Part shown: piece after piece, positions 14,297 to 17,405 of the stretch
Position numbering within the stretch: position 1 is the stretch's first letter
How the letters are laid out: each line of letters opens with the position of its first letter
NCBI GenBank assembly: GCA_904398675.1
Contig: CAJFPI010000158.1
Coordinates: 1 to 17,405, forward strand
Direction: 5' to 3'
DNA: 17,405 nt
From: an uncultured Oscillospiraceae bacterium
GTDB taxonomy: Bacteria; Bacillota; Clostridia; Oscillospirales; Oscillospiraceae
Translations under genes and position numbers: made by a program
The notes under the pieces: model-generated
Databases searched by the model: none
What the model saw: the letters and a program-made list of their open reading frames with translations, nothing else
Told to the model about the DNA's origin: nothing

Positions 14297-15340
14297 TTAA
14301 GCGACGCCAAGGGCTTCTTTGATTTCAGATAGTGCCTGGGTTGCTTCCTCTCCTGTAGAGGCGGCATATTCATCCCACAGCGGGACGGCAATTTCTTTTA
14401 ATGTGTTTTTATCGTCGTCTGTAGCCCACACAACCTGAACACCTGCCTCTTCAATGGCGGCCAGGCTTGCGTCAGAGGCCTCCTGCATACGCTCCGGGAA
14501 GGAGGCGGCGAAATCCGCTGTGACGGAGAGAAATACTTCCTGCACATCCTCGGGAAGCGCGTTGAAGGCGTCATTATTAACCACCACATAGGTCGGAATT
14601 ACCATGGAATTACACATATAAACCCAGTCAAGAGACTCATACCATTTGTTCATTTCCACAGCCATCGTAGCGGTGGTAACCGAGTCAATGACGTTCATGC
14701 TTAGGGCGGAGGAGACTTCAGCTGCGTCAATAGAAGTGGGGATGAGACCCACATTCTGCCAAAACACTCCTTGCTCTGCGCCAGAGGTGCGAATCTTCAA
14801 GCCAGCCAAGTCTGTATAGGAGGAGGGAACGCTTCCCGTGCCGTAAACATCTTGGGTAGGGTAGAAGAGTGTCATTGCATTAAAAACGTTATAATTTTCC
14901 ATTTCAGTTTCCAAATAGGGATCCAGGACCTCCATAACGGTATTGAATGTTTCAATATCGGTTGTCATGTAGGGACAAGCAGGCAGTCCTCCGGCCTCTA
15001 AATAGGAGGAGATGGCTGTAACCATGCAGCCTGCCATTTGAACGCTGCCTGCACTGACAGCGTCTAAGTATTCATTTGTGGTAAAAGGAAGCTCACCGCC
15101 GACTCGGATGTTGATTTTCAGCCTGCCGCCGCTTTCTTCATAGATTTGGTCGGACCATTCGTTTAACATGACTACCATAGGATGGGAGGCAGTGTCCAAA
15201 TCCAGAAAATCCCATGTGATAGTTTCGGTTCCGTCTGAGGAGGCGCCGGAAGAGGACGAAGTGTTGCCCCCGCAAGAGACAAGAGAAATGGAAAGGGCAA
15301 TTGCTATAACAGAAGCAAAAAATTTTCTCATGTTGTTCAT
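14297..15340 (-). CDS. dctP: TRAP transporter solute-binding lipoprotein, DctP family
   Basis: Extracytoplasmic receptor that captures the substrate and hands it to DctQM. The 347 residues start with a lipoprotein signal peptide: a positively charged n-region (MRK), a hydrophobic core, and lipobox LVSC with the lipidated Cys23. A Ser/Gly-rich linker follows to about residue 37. The mature domain has the DctP pattern of acid-binding receptors: ELPFTTNEYLDAVSAGSVQM (83-102), the LAGLKIRTSG segment whose Arg184 corresponds to the conserved arginine that salt-bridges the ligand carboxylate, and WQNVGLIPTSIDAAEVSSAL. A membrane-anchored receptor fits a Gram-positive-type cell envelope. ATG 15338-15340 has GGAGG (15353-15349) 8 nt upstream; an internal ATG three codons on is less likely. 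It lies 48 nt after the MmgE/PrpD gene. Ligand is inferred to be a carboxylate. Confidence 0.94.
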   Translation of the reverse strand: MNNMRKFFASVIAIALSISLVSCGGNTSSSSGASSDGTETITWDFLDLDTASHPMVVMLNEWSDQIYEESGGRLKINIRVGGELPFTTNEYLDAVSAGSVQMAGCMVTAISSYLEAGGLPACPYMTTDIETFNTVMEVLDPYLETEMENYNVFNAMTLFYPTQDVYGTGSVPSSYTDLAGLKIRTSGAEQGVFWQNVGLIPTSIDAAEVSSALSMNVIDSVTTATMAVEMNKWYESLDWVYMCNSMVIPTYVVVNNDAFNALPEDVQEVFLSVTADFAASFPERMQEASDASLAAIEEAGVQVVWATDDDKNTLKEIAVPLWDEYAASTGEEATQALSEIKEALGVA

Positions 15341-15388
15341 TGTCGTATCCTCCAGTCCAACGTAGTTTTTTAGGTTTCCTATTCCAGT

Positions 15389-16771
15389 TTAATACAACAA
15401 TTCCATCAATTCGCTGATGTGCTCCAGTTTTTCCAAATTTGCAACCAACTCAATGATACGATCTTGCTCAACGCTTCCAATATGATGGCCGGACATGAAG
15501 CGGAATTTCTCCACAGCTTCGTCCCAGGTAACCGGATTTTCAGGGTCGCCCTTGGGATAATCCACATGGGCGGTCACAAGAGAACCGTCCTTCATGGTGA
15601 CTTCCACGGTACAGGGGTAGTACTTAGGGTAGACTTTTTCCGCCTCGGGATCCAGCTCCCAAGTCACCTTTTTGGCCAGAGCCAGGACTTCAGGATCGCG
15701 GATGGTCTCGTTGGTGAAATCGGCAATTGTCTCGTGTCCCTTGACCATGCCGCATGCAATAGCGAAGGGGAGGGAGAATTGTGCGTCCACGACAGTTTTT
15801 GGGTCGGCCTTCGTTTCTTCGGGAATGGTCAGGACTTTGATGGAATACTTGTTAACTTTAGCGTGGATTTTTTCGACATTGCGGTAATCTACCCCGCGGT
15901 GATAGAGATCCAACGCGCAGTCAGCCAGAGGAGCAGAGAACCGACAACAGGCATGGACCTTGATGGAGGTATCTGCCATCTCCCAGCGCTTGCCGAACTC
16001 GTCGACAACGCGGCTTTCATCCCAAATATCTTTGTAGGAGTAAGCCCGCAGGAAGCCGTCCTGCCCATCCCACACGGTGATAGGACCGGTATATCCGCGA
16101 GATGCCAGCTCTGCGGATATGACGCCGCACATAGCCGGGTGGCCGGCCTGGAGGCGCTTTGTCCATGTGCCCTGAGCCTTCCACTCCAATGTGCCGGCGG
16201 AACTGCTGATTGCAATGCCGAGGGCATTTGTAATGTCGTGGGCGTCCATCCCCAGCGTTTTGGCCACGCCGCCCGCAGCACCGAACACGCCGCAGGTACC
16301 AGTGGGATGGAAGCCCTGGTAATAGGTCTGTCCCTCAAAGGCCTCGCCCAGACGGATTGTAATTTCAGATCCGTAAACAAAGCCTAACAGGACGTCCTTT
16401 CCGCTCTTGTTGTGTGCTTCAGCCGCGGCCAGCACGGCAGGGAGCACAACGACGGAGGAGTGCTGTGTTCCCTCGCGGTGGTCATCATCCATGTCAAAGG
16501 CATGCCCCATCGTTCCGTTGGCAAGGGCGGCGAGCATGGGGGAAGTTTTATATCGGAAGCCAACCACAGTGCTCGATTCACAGCCGCCCATACTTTTCAC
16601 GGTATCGACCATGATTTGAGTCGATTCGATATGTTTAGACGCGAGTAAATTTCCTAACAGGTCCAAAATGAATTTTTTCGAGTTTTCTACCACCACATCG
16701 GGCAGATCCTCAAATTTCAGATTGGCGCCAACTTCAGCAACCTGTTGGGAGAGGGACAGCTTCTTTTCCAT
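15389..16771 (-). CDS. MmgE/PrpD-family protein (2-methylcitrate dehydratase-like)
   Basis: First gene of the operon. The family contains 2-methylcitrate dehydratase PrpD, cis-aconitate decarboxylase and iminodisuccinate epimerase, all acting on free tri- or dicarboxylates in the cytoplasm without an iron-sulfur cluster. The 460 residues match the usual family length. Signatures are GHAFDMDDDH (89-98), GFHPTGTCGVFGAAGG (153-168), a GTLEW segment (193-197), KRLQAGHPAMCGVISAELAS (205-224) with GYTGP following, and VHACCRFSAPLADCALDL in the second half. ATG 16769-16771 is chosen because AGGAGT (16786-16781) lies 9 nt upstream; TTG at 16777 would leave only 3 nt. Its role may be to dehydrate, epimerise or decarboxylate the imported acid before PrpF-type isomerisation. 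No citrate or methylcitrate synthase is in view, so the substrate is probably imported. Family is secure; reaction is open. Confidence 0.92.
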   Translation of the reverse strand: MEKKLSLSQQVAEVGANLKFEDLPDVVVENSKKFILDLLGNLLASKHIESTQIMVDTVKSMGGCESSTVVGFRYKTSPMLAALANGTMGHAFDMDDDHREGTQHSSVVVLPAVLAAAEAHNKSGKDVLLGFVYGSEITIRLGEAFEGQTYYQGFHPTGTCGVFGAAGGVAKTLGMDAHDITNALGIAISSSAGTLEWKAQGTWTKRLQAGHPAMCGVISAELASRGYTGPITVWDGQDGFLRAYSYKDIWDESRVVDEFGKRWEMADTSIKVHACCRFSAPLADCALDLYHRGVDYRNVEKIHAKVNKYSIKVLTIPEETKADPKTVVDAQFSLPFAIACGMVKGHETIADFTNETIRDPEVLALAKKVTWELDPEAEKVYPKYYPCTVEVTMKDGSLVTAHVDYPKGDPENPVTWDEAVEKFRFMSGHHIGSVEQDRIIELVANLEKLEHISELMELLY

Positions 16772-16848
16772 AGACAATACACTCCTTTTCTCAATATAAA
16801 ATTTAGGATATTTTCAAGGACCGGGGAACCTTGCTGACAAATGAAGTG

Positions 16849-16864
16849 AGCAAACAGAGTGCCA
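16849..16864 (-). promoter_or_regulatory. Sigma-54 (RpoN) promoter for the nine-gene operon
   Basis: Read on the minus strand from 16864 to 16849 the sequence is TGGCACTCTGTTTGCT. It matches the sigma-54 consensus TGGCACG-N4-TTGCW at all defined positions but one, with correct spacing of the -24 GG (16863-16862) and -12 GC (16851-16850). Transcription would start near 16838, about 67 nt before the first gene. A PrpR-type gene, usually a sigma-54 activator, lies divergently next to it, which makes the call strong. Confidence 0.88.
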
Positions 16865-17033
16865 ATTTTGTGCTTTCAAAAATATTTGTAAGTTTAAACA
16901 AAATTATCAAAAACTCTTTAGAGAATCAGACGAAAATTTTTATTATATTTACACAATATGTAGCAGGAAAACGAGGAATATTTTAGAAATATTTTATATA
17001 CAGGATGACTCTAATGCAATGCATAAAATTTTC

Positions 17034-17071
17034 CTGTTACATTTGAAACAACTGTTACACAACCGATGTTG
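17034..17071. promoter_or_regulatory. Candidate activator binding sites (TGTTACA repeats)
   Basis: CTGTTACA occurs twice (17034-17041 and 17052-17059, 18-nt period). The first copy forms an imperfect dyad, TGTTACA-TT-TGAAACA (17035-17050). A third dyad, CAACCGATGTTG (17060-17071), follows and touches the regulator -35 box. The block lies about 170-200 bp upstream of the sigma-54 promoter, a normal place for enhancer-type activator sites, and abuts the regulator promoter, which would allow autoregulation. The binding protein is inferred, not shown. Confidence 0.5.
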
Positions 17072-17097
17072 CTTTCCCTGCGCCTTTGTGTTATGGT
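17069..17097 (+). promoter_or_regulatory. Extended -10 promoter for the PrpR-like regulator
   Basis: TTGCTT (17069-17074) and TATGGT (17092-17097) are 17 nt apart, and TG precedes the -10 box with one base between (TGTTATGGT), an extended -10 element. Transcription would start near 17104, about 40 nt before the TTG start. The boxes are only moderate matches (three and four of six), compensated by the TG. Confidence 0.55.
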
Positions 17098-17141
17098 AGC
17101 AATAGAAAAATCAGTCGCGATGAAAAGGGGAGGGAGCAGCA

Positions 17142-17405
17142 TTGAAACCGAAAATCGGAGTGGTCTGCATGGGGCAGATTGGGCAAGCGCTGATCCGCGC
17201 AATTGAGGACATGTCTTTAGATGCGGATTTTATTTTGTCCGATGCGCTGGTGCGGGATGAGAGTCATCTTCCTGCGGAGCTGTCCAAATCAGATGTATTG
17301 CTTTCCAGCGGCTACTTAGAGAAAGTCCTGCGAAAAGTGACCGATAAGCCGGTAATTAAAATTGAACCCAGCTTGTTTGACATTCTTTTGGCTTACAGTC
17401 AGGCG
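17142..17405 (+). CDS. PrpR-type transcriptional regulator, N-terminal sensor domain (cut by window end)
   Basis: The frame stays open for 88 codons to the window edge. The start is TTG 17142 with AGGGAG (17131-17136) 5 nt upstream; no in-frame ATG lies between the ribosome binding site and the coding start. The protein begins KPKIGVVCMGQIGQALIRA and continues through ADFILSDALV, DVLLSSGYLEKVLRK and KPVIKIEPSLFDILLAYSQA. This matches the PrpR N-terminal domain, which in sigma-54 activators of propionate and related operons senses an organic acid such as 2-methylcitrate. The AAA+ and DNA-binding domains would lie to the right and are not visible. It is divergent from the nine-gene operon, whose promoter is of the sigma-54 type, so it is very likely its activator. 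The ligand is presumably the operon substrate or an intermediate (inference). Confidence 0.82.
   Translation, partial: MKPKIGVVCMGQIGQALIRAIEDMSLDADFILSDALVRDESHLPAELSKSDVLLSSGYLEKVLRKVTDKPVIKIEPSLFDILLAYSQA

Larger units (their letters stand above)
16772..17141 (+). other. Divergent intergenic control region
   Basis: A 370-nt, strongly AT-rich gap between the nine-gene operon and the divergent regulator. It holds the sigma-54 promoter (16849-16864), the TGTTACA repeat block (17034-17071) and the regulator promoter (17069-17097). It also holds an 8-bp palindrome GTTTAAAC (16892-16899) and two tandem copies of AATATTTTA (16977-16985 and 16988-16996, 11-nt period). The AT-rich middle would be a flexible spacer for looping between activator sites and promoter. 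No small gene or RNA was recognised here. Confidence 0.8.

Noticed and set aside
16892..16899. GTTTAAAC palindrome as an operator
   Set aside because: An 8-bp palindrome in very AT-rich DNA is weak evidence; it is noted only as part of the intergenic description.

Overview
The window reads as chromosomal DNA of a GC-rich, anaerobic, gut-type Clostridia member (Oscillospiraceae-like; inferred from gene content, strong AGGAGG-type ribosome binding sites, TTG/GTG starts, TRAP transporters and an apparent PrpR-type sigma-54 regulator, not from any marker gene). It is almost wholly devoted to uptake and breakdown of small organic acids. No RNA gene, insertion sequence, CRISPR array or phage gene was seen.

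Left half, plus strand (1-7722). The 3' end of a TAXI-type TRAP binding protein is followed by a terminator-like hairpin and a fused TRAP permease. Then come a UxaA/GarD-type (altronate/galactarate) dehydratase and a short-chain dehydrogenase. This looks like an uptake-plus-oxidation set for a sugar acid or other hydroxy acid. A sigma-70 promoter overlapping the dehydrogenase stop codon and a ~125-nt structured leader precede a class I aminotransferase. A DAACS-family symporter follows; it has lost the arginine that binds acidic side chains. A 13-bp terminator closes this side.

Right half, minus strand (16771 down to 7721). Nine tightly packed genes form one apparent operon: MmgE/PrpD-family protein, TRAP DctP, DctQ and DctM, a metallo-beta-lactamase-fold hydrolase, a PrpF/3-methylitaconate isomerase-type enzyme, an isocitrate lyase/PEP mutase-family C-C lyase, and the large and small subunits of a LeuCD-type hydro-lyase. 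The isomerase, hydro-lyase and lyase match in type the last three steps of nicotinate fermentation in Eubacterium barkeri: 3-methylitaconate to dimethylmaleate to 2,3-dimethylmalate to propionate plus pyruvate. The nicotinate-specific genes are absent, and the set is joined to its own TRAP importer, a PrpD-like enzyme and a possible lactonase. The same enzyme types could equally run a free-acid, methylcitrate-like route, so the substrate is open.

Control. A divergent gene at the right edge encodes a PrpR-type N-terminal sensor domain and is cut by the window end. The 370-nt gap holds a near-perfect sigma-54 promoter facing the nine-gene operon, repeated TGTTACA elements about 170-200 bp upstream of it, and an extended -10 promoter for the regulator. 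The simplest reading is a substrate-sensing activator that switches on a self-contained import-and-cleavage operon. The TRAP/MBL block (about 11.6-15.3 kb) is visibly more AT-rich than the enzymes on either side, which suggests mosaic assembly.
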